A DNA stretch of 10,031 bases from Bacillota bacterium (GCA_023393045.1 JAEWMV010000251.1:1-10031); one strand, 5' to 3'; counted from the stretch's first letter, positions 1 through 6,475 are shown. Numbers and translations: made by a program. The notes: generated from the sequence alone by a model not told the origin.

Positions 1-356
1 ACGCCGTGCAGGCCGCCGGAGACCTTATAGCCCGTGCCGCCGAACTTGCCGCCCGCGTGGAGAACTGTGAGCGCCACCTCCAGCGCGGACTTGTGCATCT
101 TTTCGTGCATGTCCACGGGGATGCCGCGCCCGTTGTCCGTGACGGTGACGGAATTGTCCTTATGGATGGTGATCTCGATGTGGTCGCAAAAACCGCCCAT
201 GGCCTCGTCTATGGCGTTGTCCACAAGCTCCTTGACGAGGTGGTGAAGCCCGCGCACGTCCGTGGAGCCAATGTACATGCCCGGGCGGCGCTTGACCGCC
301 TCCAGGCCTTCCAGGACCTGTATTTGCGACGCGTCGTAATCGGTATGGTTGCTCAT
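1..356 (-). CDS. gyrB: DNA gyrase subunit B, N-terminal part (runs off the window)
   Basis: This is the ATPase subunit of DNA gyrase, which introduces negative supercoils together with GyrA. About 118 N-terminal residues are present; the rest lies beyond position 1. The GHKL ATP-binding fold is clear: the entry motif QVLEGLEAVKRRPGMYIGS, the N-box ELVDNAIDEA with the catalytic Glu and Mg-binding Asn, DNGRGIP, and GGKFGGTGYKVSGGLHG forming the ATP lid. Two ATGs stand in tandem (357-359 and 354-356). The GGAG of the ribosome binding site lies 4 bases from the first and 7 from the second, so I chose the second; the protein differs by one Met. The gene starts about 25 bases after the recF stop, the usual recF-gyrB operon arrangement, and is probably co-transcribed with recF. 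Identity is certain; only the exact start is open. Confidence 0.97.
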   Translation of the reverse strand, partial: MSNHTDYDASQIQVLEGLEAVKRRPGMYIGSTDVRGLHHLVKELVDNAIDEAMGGFCDHIEITIHKDNSVTVTDNGRGIPVDMHEKMHKSALEVALTVLHAGGKFGGTGYKVSGGLHG

Positions 357-382
357 CATGTCACTCCCGTTCTTAAACTTGC

Positions 383-1501
383 TTATCCGGCGCGCAGCGT
401 GCCGTTTTGGCAGCAAAACACCGGTATGTTCTCCATATCCATGCCCGCGCGGACGAGGCCGTCCAGGCCCGTGCAGGTCAAAAAGCTCTGGCAGTCCCGC
501 ATGGCTTCGAGCAGCGCGCGCTGGCGAAGGTCGTCGAGTTCGCTGAGCACATCGTCTAGGAGCAATACGGGCGGCTCCCCCCTGTCCTCCCGAAGAAGCT
601 CCAGCTCGGAGAGCTTCATGGAGAGCGCCGCGGTCCTCTGCTGCCCCTGCGAGCCGTAGGTGCGCACGTTCGCCCCGGAAAGCGAGATGGCGATGTCGTC
701 CCTGTGGGGGCCAAACGTCGTATACCCGCGCCGTATATCCTCGGCCACGCTGCCGTAGAGCGCGTCCGCAAAGGCGTCCTCAAGACCTCGCCCGTTGGCC
801 TTCACGTTGGGATCATATTCGAGCGTGAGCGTTTCGCGTCCGCCGGAAATTTCCCTGTGCAGCGGCGCCGCGATGCCCGCGAGCTTTTCTATGAACGCGG
901 CGCGCCTTTTCATGATGTCCGCGCCAAGGGAAATCAACTGCTCGTCCCACACGTAGAGCTCGCGCCGCAGCGCCTCGCCCGTCCTCTCCCTCACGGCTTC
1001 GGGGCGAAGCAGGGCATTTCTCTCCCGCAGCGCCTTGTTGTAGCGTTGCAGCGCCATGTAGTAGGCGGGGCGAAGCTGGCTCAATTCCATGTCGAGGAAA
1101 TGCCGCCGCTCGGCAGGCCCTCCCTTGATGAGCGAGAGGTCCTCGGGCGAGAACATCACCACGTTCAAAACGCCCATCAAATCCCCGCTGCGCTCACACT
1201 GGAGTTTGTCGACGAAGAGCTGCTTCCTCTCCCCCTCGCGCAGCTTGATTTCGATAGAGCGCGAACCCGCGGCGGTCGCAACGTCCAGCCCCACATAGAA
1301 GCCGCTCATGCCGGAGCGGATGAGCTCCGCGTCGCGCGGCGTCCTGTGGGAGCGGCCGAAGGCGCATAAAAAAATCGCTTCGACAGCGTTCGTCTTGCCC
1401 TGCGCGTTCTCGCCGACGATGACGTTGAGGCCGCGTCCGGGCGCGAGCCGAAGCGATTCGTAATTGCGGAAATCATTCAGTTTGAGCCGCTCAATTCGCA
1501 T
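383..1501 (-). CDS. recF: DNA replication and repair protein RecF
   Basis: RecF is an SMC/ABC-type ATPase that, with RecO and RecR, loads RecA at single-strand gaps and stalled forks. The 372-residue product matches the family length. It starts MRIERLKLNDFRNY, typical of RecF. Walker A is GENAQGKT (residues 30-37), the ABC signature is YGSQGQQ (282-288), and Walker B is VLLLDD (312-317), followed by the D-loop LSELD. The start is fixed by AAAAGGGG (1508-1515), 6 bases upstream of the ATG. It is followed closely by gyrB. Upstream one would expect dnaN and a small S4-domain gene (yaaA type), but the neighbour here is the divergent cca gene, and recF appears to have its own promoter. No key motif is missing. 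Confidence 0.97.
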   Translation of the reverse strand: MRIERLKLNDFRNYESLRLAPGRGLNVIVGENAQGKTNAVEAIFLCAFGRSHRTPRDAELIRSGMSGFYVGLDVATAAGSRSIEIKLREGERKQLFVDKLQCERSGDLMGVLNVVMFSPEDLSLIKGGPAERRHFLDMELSQLRPAYYMALQRYNKALRERNALLRPEAVRERTGEALRRELYVWDEQLISLGADIMKRRAAFIEKLAGIAAPLHREISGGRETLTLEYDPNVKANGRGLEDAFADALYGSVAEDIRRGYTTFGPHRDDIAISLSGANVRTYGSQGQQRTAALSMKLSELELLREDRGEPPVLLLDDVLSELDDLRQRALLEAMRDCQSFLTCTGLDGLVRAGMDMENIPVFCCQNGTLRAG

Positions 1502-1524
1502 TCTGCGCCCCTTTTCTGCAATTT

Positions 1525-1553
1525 ATTTTACCATGAAAATGCGTCATTTACAA
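1525..1553 (-). promoter_or_regulatory. Candidate sigma-A promoter of recF-gyrB
   Basis: On the minus strand a -10 box TAAAAT (1525-1530) is preceded by TGG, giving an extended -10 (TGGTAAAAT). A TTGTAA -35 (1548-1553) matches 4 of 6 consensus bases at a 17-base spacing. Transcription would begin near 1518, leaving a leader of about 17 bases that contains the recF ribosome binding site. The surrounding 1515-1575 stretch is AT-rich compared with the coding sequence. This is a motif match only. Confidence 0.55.
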
Positions 1554-1616
1554 GCAATTGTTTATTATTATAAGAAGAAAGGCCGGAAAAACGCGCCTTT
1601 TGGGCCTGAACCCCCG

Positions 1617-1630
1617 CGCTTTTGAAAGCG
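1617..1630. repeat. Short palindrome abutting the cca -35 box
   Basis: CGCTTTTGAAAGCG can form CGCTT/AAGCG arms around TTGA. It ends one base before the TTGACA -35 of the cca promoter. It could be an operator or a chance palindrome; nothing else in the window points to a regulator that would bind it. Confidence 0.3.
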
Positions 1631-1631
1631 G

Positions 1632-1660
1632 TTGACATTTGCCTTGCCGGATAGAATAAT
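1632..1660 (+). promoter_or_regulatory. Strong sigma-A promoter of cca-mnmE, placed for a leaderless transcript
   Basis: A perfect -35 TTGACA (1632-1637), a 17-base spacer and a -10 AATAAT (1655-1660, 5 of 6 consensus) form the best promoter in the window. Only six bases (GTTGCT) separate the -10 from the cca ATG at 1667, so the expected transcription start falls on or next to the A of the start codon. No Shine-Dalgarno sequence precedes that ATG, which agrees with a leaderless mRNA. Confidence 0.7.
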
Positions 1661-1666
1661 GTTGCT

Positions 1667-3064
1667 ATGAAAAACATCCCGACAAGTGAAAAACTAAAAG
1701 CTCTCGCCGGCGAATTTGCCGCCGCGGGCAAGCCGCTCTACGCTGTGGGCGGCATGGTGCGAAACCCGCTGCTGAAGCTTCCTGTGAGCGACGCGGACAT
1801 ATGTTCCGCCATGCGCCCGGAGGAGGTCGCAGCGCTCTGCGAAAGGCTTGGCCTCTCCTGCCTTCCCAAGGGCGCGGCCTTTGGTACGCTCGATATCGTC
1901 ATGGACGAGGGCGAGGCAAAGGAAAAATACGAGTACGCGTGCTTCCGAAGCGAGCGCTACGCGCGCGGCGGCGCGCACAGGCCGGAGAAGGTCGCTTACT
2001 CGGACTCCCTCGAGGAGGATGCCTTCCGCCGGGACTTCACCGTCAACGCCATCTATTACGACATCGCGGAGGACCGGCTTATCGACCCCACGGGCGGGCT
2101 GGCCGACCTGGAGCGCAAGATCATCCGCGCCACCTCCCCGGACCCCGGCGTCATCATGGGGGACGACGCGCTAAGGATCCTTCGCATGGCGCGCTTCGCG
2201 GCACAACTGGGTTTCACGATAGACGAAAAAACGCTCGCAGCCGCGCGCGAGCACGCGGAGGGGCTGCGCGATATTTCGCCAGAACGCATCTATGAGGAAT
2301 TGACAAAACTGCTTTTAGCAGACGCGCGCTACGGCGCGGGGCGGGAAAGCCTGTTTTACGGTTTGGAGGCGCTGCACCTTTGCGGCGCGTACGAGGTGAT
2401 ACTGCCCGAGCTTGCCGCCTGCGCGGGCGTGGAGCAGAAGAAGCAGTACCACGCCTACGACGTTTTGCACCACATCCTGCACGCGACCGCCTTCGCCCCG
2501 CCCGACCTCGCGGTGCGCTTTGCGATGCTTCTGCACGATTTGGGCAAGCCCGTGGCGGTCGAGGATCACGGCAAAATGCACGGGCACGAGCTCATCGGCG
2601 AGCATATGGCGGAGGACATCCTTCGCCGCCTGAAGGCGCCAAACGCGTTGCGCGAGGAGGTCAAGACCCTCGTGCGCTGGCATATGTACGACCTCAAGGG
2701 CGACGCGCGCGATAGCAAGGTAAAAAAGCGCTTTGTGGAGTTGGGCCGGGACATCGCAAAAAAGCTCATCGACGTGCGCGTGGCGGACGTGCTCGGCAGC
2801 GGCCTTTTGGAGGGCCGCGTGGCCACCGCGGAGAAGTGGCGCAATATACTCGATACCATGGAGCGCGAGGGCGCGCCCTTCACCGAGGCGGAGCTTGCCT
2901 GCACGGGCACGGACATCGCCGAATGGCTCAATATAAAACCCGGCGCGCGCATCGGCGAAATCAAGCGCGCGCTGCTGCTCCATTGCGCGTGCAAACCCTC
3001 CGACAATACGCGGGAAAAGCTAAAAGAGCTTGCGCGCAACATGCAACGGGGAGGCACAGCATGA
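1667..3064 (+). CDS. cca: CCA tRNA nucleotidyltransferase (class II, with HD domain)
   Basis: This enzyme adds or repairs the 3'-terminal CCA of tRNAs using CTP and ATP without a template. The 465-residue product has the nucleotidyltransferase head with YAVGGMVRNPLL (25-36) and the metal-binding pair SDADI (41-45). RRDFTVNAIYYD (121-132) and DPTGGLADLERKIIRA (140-155) follow, then DDALRILRMARFAAQLGF (166-183) at the start of the RNA-binding neck. A C-terminal HD domain has YHAYDVLHH (261-269) and LLHDLGKP (288-295). The usual GGxVRD motif reads GGMVRN. The start gives the normal distance of about 25 residues to the GG motif and there is no alternative close by, although no ribosome binding site precedes it. 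The stop overlaps the mnmE start as ATGA, so the two genes are translationally coupled. A poly(A) polymerase of the same superfamily is the only alternative; the length and HD domain favour CCA addition. Confidence 0.93.
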   Translation: MKNIPTSEKLKALAGEFAAAGKPLYAVGGMVRNPLLKLPVSDADICSAMRPEEVAALCERLGLSCLPKGAAFGTLDIVMDEGEAKEKYEYACFRSERYARGGAHRPEKVAYSDSLEEDAFRRDFTVNAIYYDIAEDRLIDPTGGLADLERKIIRATSPDPGVIMGDDALRILRMARFAAQLGFTIDEKTLAAAREHAEGLRDISPERIYEELTKLLLADARYGAGRESLFYGLEALHLCGAYEVILPELAACAGVEQKKQYHAYDVLHHILHATAFAPPDLAVRFAMLLHDLGKPVAVEDHGKMHGHELIGEHMAEDILRRLKAPNALREEVKTLVRWHMYDLKGDARDSKVKKRFVELGRDIAKKLIDVRVADVLGSGLLEGRVATAEKWRNILDTMEREGAPFTEAELACTGTDIAEWLNIKPGARIGEIKRALLLHCACKPSDNTREKLKELARNMQRGGTA

Positions 3065-4386
3065 CGGACACCATATTCGCGCCCGCCACGCCCATCGGCG
3101 GGGCCATCGCGATCCTCCGTATATCGGGGCCGGGCGCGCTGGATGCGCTCAAAGCCGTTTTTTCGGCAAAATCCGGCGAAATTATTCCCCGGGCAATAAA
3201 ATTCGGCCGCCTCACGGAGAACGGCGAGGCGTTCGACGAGGCTATGGCATGCTTCTTTCAAGCGCCCGCGAGCTACACGGGCGAGGACATGGCGGAGCTC
3301 TACATACACGGCTCGCAGGCCGTCGCCCGGCGCGCGCTTAAGCTCCTTTCCTTGCTGGGGCTCCGCCCCGCCGAGCCGGGGGAATTCACCAAGCGCGCGT
3401 TTTTAAACGGCAAGCTTTCGCTCTCCCAAGCGGAGGCGGTGATGGACATGATCAACGCCACGACCGAGCGCGGCGCGAAAAGCGCGCTCGAGCAGCTTGA
3501 GGGCAGCGTGGGCCGCGCCGTGGGGCAGGCTGAGGAAGACCTCCTCGACCTCATCGCGGGCGTGGACGCCGCGCTCGATTATCCTGAGGAATTGGAAGAG
3601 GATACCATCTCTTGCGCGCCCGCGCAAATAGAGGAGATCATTAACAGGCTGGATACGCTCATCGCCTCCGGCGAAAAGGGAAAATTCCTGCGCGAAGGGG
3701 CGAAGATCGCCATACTGGGCCGACCCAACGCGGGCAAGTCCTCGCTCTTTAACGCGCTTTTGGGGTATGAGCGCGCCATCGTCACCCCCGTGCCCGGCAC
3801 CACGCGGGATACGCTGGAGGAAACGTTTTCCATAGAGGGCGTGCCCGTGCGCCTCATCGACACCGCAGGGCTGCGCGAGGCGGAGGACGAGGCGGAGCGC
3901 ATCGGCGTCGCGCGCGCGAAGGGCGAAGGGCAGCGCGCGGACGCGCTTGTGCTCGCCTTCGACGCAGCGGCGGAGTTGACGGAGGAAGACCTTGCGCTCA
4001 TCAAGGAAACGGAAAACCGACCGCGCGTGGCGGCGCTGTGCAAAGGCGATCTGCCCGCCGTAACGGAGGCGGCGGATCTGCAAAAGCGCGGGATAGAAAC
4101 AATCATCGTCAGTTCCGTCACGGGCGAAGGGCTCGAGGCTCTCCTTCGCGCGCTCGCCGCCCACCTCGCGCCCGAAGGGGAAAGCGCGCTTGTGACCAAC
4201 GCGCGCCATATCGACGCGCTGCTGCGCGCGAAAAACGCGCTCGCCTCGGTGGATTTTTCCGTGGGTGCGGACTGTGCGGCGGTGCTGCTGCACGAGGCTT
4301 TATCCGCGCTTGGCGAAATCACGGGGCGCGACGTCGCCTCCGACGTGATACAAAGGATATTCGAGCGGTTCTGCGTGGGGAAATAG
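3061..4386 (+). CDS. mnmE: tRNA-modification GTPase MnmE
   Basis: MnmE works with MnmG to install the 5-carboxymethylaminomethyl group on wobble uridine 34, using a folate one-carbon unit. The product has 441 residues, slightly shorter than most. The N-terminal folate-binding domain begins MTDTIFAPATPIGGAIAILR and contains SYTGEDMAELYIHG (71-84) and PGEFTKRAFLNGK (106-118). The inserted G domain has G1 GRPNAGKS (220-227), G2 GTTRD (246-250), G3 DTAG (267-270) and G5 SSVTGEG (351-357). The C-terminal FCVGK carries the catalytic Cys motif. G4, normally NKxD, is CKGD (327-330). An in-frame reading further upstream exists, but the true start is 3061: GGGGAGG (3048-3054) lies 6 bases upstream and the ATG overlaps the cca stop. 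mnmG, its usual partner and often its neighbour, is not in the window. Confidence 0.97.
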   Translation: MTDTIFAPATPIGGAIAILRISGPGALDALKAVFSAKSGEIIPRAIKFGRLTENGEAFDEAMACFFQAPASYTGEDMAELYIHGSQAVARRALKLLSLLGLRPAEPGEFTKRAFLNGKLSLSQAEAVMDMINATTERGAKSALEQLEGSVGRAVGQAEEDLLDLIAGVDAALDYPEELEEDTISCAPAQIEEIINRLDTLIASGEKGKFLREGAKIAILGRPNAGKSSLFNALLGYERAIVTPVPGTTRDTLEETFSIEGVPVRLIDTAGLREAEDEAERIGVARAKGEGQRADALVLAFDAAAELTEEDLALIKETENRPRVAALCKGDLPAVTEAADLQKRGIETIIVSSVTGEGLEALLRALAAHLAPEGESALVTNARHIDALLRAKNALASVDFSVGADCAAVLLHEALSALGEITGRDVASDVIQRIFERFCVGK

Positions 4387-4413
4387 GCAATTGACAATTC
4401 CATTGTCAATTGC
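4387..4413. repeat. Perfect 12-base palindrome immediately after the mnmE stop
   Basis: GCAATTGACAAT (4387-4398) and ATTGTCAATTGC (4402-4413) are perfect complements separated by TCC. It starts on the base after the mnmE TAG. It lacks a T-run, so it is not a classical terminator. The arm sequence recurs at 4704-4713, the far end of the element. The left arm contains TTGACA (4391-4396), with AGTAAT 18 bases on, which might act as a weak promoter into the element. Confidence 0.75.
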
Positions 4414-4445
4414 AAGTAATAGCTAACAGTGAATAGTGAATAGCT
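4412..4445 (+). repeat. Left inner inverted repeat with a tandem TGAATAG unit
   Basis: This segment is complementary to 4641-4667 apart from one substitution, a short diverged patch and an extra TGAATAG copy; the shared cores are TAATAG and AACAGTGAATAG. The TGAATAG heptamer stands twice in tandem (4430-4436 and 4437-4443) on this side and once on the other, as slippage would produce. Confidence 0.6.
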
Positions 4446-4640
4446 GTTTGATTAAGCAATGGCTTCCGCCATAAAAACGGGAGCCTCTGCTGTTTTGCCG
4501 CTTATTCCCACCGGGGACGGCTTCGGCTTGTTCGGCGGTATTGCCTATGAAGCACATCTGCGTTTTTTCGAACAAACAGAACTGTCCCCGAAGATGCTTA
4601 AAACCGGTCCCGGTAACTCCCGCCGCAGCGGGCGTTACCC

Positions 4641-4667
4641 AGCTATTCACTGTTCACTATTAGTTGC
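4641..4667 (-). repeat. Right inner inverted repeat
   Basis: Read on the minus strand this segment runs GCAACTAATAG, then TGAACAGTGAATAGCT. It pairs with 4412-4445 and would close the multi-branch structure of the element. It ends directly at the terminator stem beginning at 4668. Confidence 0.6.
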
Positions 4668-4695
4668 AAAAATCCCCGCCGAAGCGGGGATTTTT
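4668..4695. terminator. Bidirectional rho-independent terminator
   Basis: A perfect 12-base stem AAAAATCCCCGC (4668-4679) and GCGGGGATTTTT (4684-4695) surrounds a 4-base loop, with A5/T5 tracts at the two ends. On the minus strand the loop is TTCG closed by C-G, the extra-stable UUCG tetraloop. It lies 16 bases after the stop of the sortase-like gene and also suits the end of the cca-mnmE transcript. Confidence 0.85.
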
Positions 4696-4711
4696 GACTG
4701 CCGATTGTCAA

Positions 4712-5809
4712 TTAGTTGGTTGCCTTAAGCAGCATGTACATCCTCTGGTAGCTGTCGCCCGACTTGTCGGCGCAGGTGACGAGCACCATGATCTTGTCGT
4801 TCCCGGAGAGGGAGCCGAGCTTCATGCCGCTGTAGGTGGAGGTGCAATAGCTCATCATGGTATCCACCCAATCCTGCTTGGCGGAGCCGGTGCGGTTGGA
4901 CTGCATGGCGGCGAAGAGCTCCATGCTCTTGCGCGTGGAGGAGGAGGACATCGTCGAGCTTGAAAGCTCAAAGAAGCCCACGAGCTCCCACTTGGTGGAG
5001 CCGTTGTAGCTGATGTTGAACACGCTGGTTTTGGCGTTCGCGCAGCTCGCGCCGCAGTATTCGCACTTGCTCTTGCCAAGCCAAGCGTTTTGCACATGGT
5101 GCAGCTCGTGCAGGCCGAGGTTGGTCTTCTGCTTGAGGGCGACCTTTCTCATATTGTGGCCGTAGATGACCGCGATGGGGTTCGTCAGATAGCTCAGCGC
5201 ATAGATGTAGTTGGTGGAGGAGGAATACGCGTTGTAATAGAAATTCCCCTTGCTGTCTATGGCGTTGGAGTAGATGACGTTGTTGATGTTGGTGCCATCC
5301 ACCTGTATGGTGCCCCACCTGTCGGAGGAGGTGCCGGTGTATTTGGCATAGGTGAGCTTGTTCGCGTCGGTGGTGCCGCCCGTGTTGCCGGAGGAGATCT
5401 TCACATAGGAGGCGTAAATCCAGCCGACGTAGCCCTTGTACTCGACCTTCCAGTATTTGCTGCCGGAGGGACGCTCGAGTATGGTCACCTGCTTATTGGA
5501 GGAGATGCTGCTGCAGCCGGACACCTTCGCGCTCGAGGTGCTCGAGCCGGTGCGGAAGTTGCAGGTCCTGGTGGTAACGCCGATGACGGCCGTGCTGCCT
5601 GTGTTGTTGGAGTCGCCGGTCGAAAGGCCGGTGCCCGAGCCAGAACCGGAGCCCGTCGAGGACGAGCCGTCGTCCGTACCGCCGCTGACGGTGAGCCTGC
5701 CGTTTGCCACGCGCGCGTCGAGCGCGCTCGCGAATGCGGTGGCCGGAATGAGCGTGAGCATAAAGCACGCGGCCAGCGCGAGTGCAAGAAGTTTCGTGGT
5801 TCTCTTCAT
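4712..5809 (-). CDS. Secreted SH3b-domain, class B sortase-like protein
   Basis: The 365-residue product begins with a signal peptide: basic MKRTTK, a hydrophobic core, and an AxA-type site near 26-29. A Ser/Gly-rich linker follows (41-72), then a bacterial SH3 domain (about 76-138, NFRTGSS and KVEYKGYVGWIYASYV). The remainder resembles a class B sortase, a transpeptidase that joins proteins to peptidoglycan or pili. WGTIQVDGTNI (165-175) matches the domain opening, YGHNM (216-220) holds the catalytic His, LVTC (343-346) the Cys, and YQRMYM (354-359) the Arg. Between His and Cys lie HELHH (234-238) and CEYCGASC (249-256), an unusual Cys/His cluster. Sortases normally keep an N-terminal anchor, whereas this signal looks cleavable. 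AGGA lies 8 bases before the ATG. It follows the three-TM gene by 53 bases and ends at a terminator. The sortase assignment rests on motif reading; substrates are unknown. Confidence 0.8.
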   Translation of the reverse strand: MKRTTKLLALALAACFMLTLIPATAFASALDARVANGRLTVSGGTDDGSSSTGSGSGSGTGLSTGDSNNTGSTAVIGVTTRTCNFRTGSSTSSAKVSGCSSISSNKQVTILERPSGSKYWKVEYKGYVGWIYASYVKISSGNTGGTTDANKLTYAKYTGTSSDRWGTIQVDGTNINNVIYSNAIDSKGNFYYNAYSSSTNYIYALSYLTNPIAVIYGHNMRKVALKQKTNLGLHELHHVQNAWLGKSKCEYCGASCANAKTSVFNISYNGSTKWELVGFFELSSSTMSSSSTRKSMELFAAMQSNRTGSAKQDWVDTMMSYCTSTYSGMKLGSLSGNDKIMVLVTCADKSGDSYQRMYMLLKATN

Positions 5810-5862
5810 GAGTGATTTCCTTTCCTTTCCATACGTTGCGCTTTTGGATTGATTTTTTTCGA

Positions 5863-6447
5863 TCAGCCTTGCTTGGAATCGTCCCGGCCGTCCGCGCCGC
5901 CGTCGCCTTCCCCGGCGCCCTCCCTGCGCGCGAACTCCCCGCTTTTTTCCTCTTCCTCATCGAAAACGAACGCCGCGCGCAGCGGATCGCCCCCGCTTAC
6001 CCTCATGCGCGCCTCGTCCTGCTTCTGCCTCGCCGCCTCAAGCGCCTTGCGATCCGTGAGCAGGATGTTCACCACGATGAGCGCGATGAGCGACACGAGG
6101 CCCACGGCCCAGAGCACGGTGTTGAGGGTTGCGTACTGCGCCTGCGTGAGGGGAAGCGCCGCGCCGTATTCGGAGATGGAGAGGAATTCCAGGGCGCTGT
6201 TCAGGAGTATCACCAGCGCCGCGAACGCGCAGATGAGGCGCATCACCAGGCGATAGACCTCGGGCGGGCACTTGGGGAACTGGTTGTCGATGAGCTTGCC
6301 GCGGCCCCGTATGGCGCTGATGGCCATATAAACTGCGATGAAGGCCTTGAAGAGCACCATCACCATGTTGGTGGAGCCTGCCGCGGCCTCCTCCCCCGTC
6401 GCCGCCGCGCCGTCCATGAGTAGCCTTGCGAATGCCAGGTGTTCCAT
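5863..6447 (-). CDS. Three-TM membrane protein with a charged C-terminal tail, function unknown
   Basis: I do not recognise this 194-residue protein. It has three probable membrane helices (about 27-46, 67-89 and 106-130). The loop between the first two is polar (RGRGKLIDNQFPKCPPEVYR). The last helix is followed by a basic and acidic stretch (TDRKALEAARQKQDEARMR) and a highly charged tail with EEEEK and Gly/Asp-rich sequence to the end, probably cytoplasmic and disordered. The start is supported by GGAG 7 bases upstream; Met11 is a less likely alternative. It lies 97 bases after cysS and 53 bases before the sortase-like gene, with no terminator seen in the second gap, so it is probably co-transcribed with that gene. 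A link to envelope assembly is inference from this neighbourhood. Confidence 0.75.
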   Translation of the reverse strand: MEHLAFARLLMDGAAATGEEAAAGSTNMVMVLFKAFIAVYMAISAIRGRGKLIDNQFPKCPPEVYRLVMRLICAFAALVILLNSALEFLSISEYGAALPLTQAQYATLNTVLWAVGLVSLIALIVVNILLTDRKALEAARQKQDEARMRVSGGDPLRAAFVFDEEEEKSGEFARREGAGEGDGGADGRDDSKQG

Positions 6448-6475
6448 ATTGCTTCTCCGTTTCCAAGTATTGATT

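Larger units (their letters stand above)
4387..4714. repeat. Compact nested inverted-repeat element (MITE-like or structured repeat)
   Basis: This roughly 325-base region between two convergent genes holds no convincing gene and is built of nested complementary segments. The outer ends are AATTGACAAT (4389-4398) and ATTGTCAATT (4704-4713). Inside, 4412-4445 pairs imperfectly with 4641-4667. Within that frame lie hairpin A (4461-4468 with 4478-4485), long arm B (CGGGGAC 4512-4518 with 4584-4590, and TTGTTCG 4528-4534 with 4569-4575) and hairpin C (GGTAAC 4612-4617 with 4634-4639, plus CCCGC/GCGGG inside). This is the plan of a closed multi-branch RNA or a non-autonomous mobile repeat. Open frames of 89 residues (plus) and 75 residues (minus, 4423-4650) cross it, but both run through the repeats and lack coding signs. 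A terminator occupies its right side. That it is dispersed in the genome is inference. Confidence 0.6.

Noticed and set aside
1502..1666. Possible oriC in the AT-rich gap between recF and cca
   Set aside because: The neighbouring genes are origin-associated and the gap is partly AT-rich, but I see no cluster of TTATCCACA-like DnaA boxes, and two promoters account for the AT-rich bases.
2836..3060. Upstream in-frame extension of mnmE, giving 516 codons
   Set aside because: The extension lies within cca in another frame. The ATG at 3061 has a near-perfect ribosome binding site and begins the conserved MnmE N-terminus.
3403..4293. Minus-strand open frame of 296 codons opposite mnmE
   Set aside because: It is antisense to well-conserved MnmE sequence, has skewed composition and no recognisable motif.
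4387..4413. Palindrome after mnmE as a rho-independent terminator
   Set aside because: The stem is AT-rich and no T-run follows; the GC-rich hairpin at 4668-4695 fits far better.
4423..4650. Minus-strand open frame of 75 codons inside the nested-repeat element
   Set aside because: It starts in one inverted repeat and ends in the other, has no ribosome binding site, and its sequence is explained by the paired arms. It is likely to be annotated as a spurious protein wherever the element occurs.
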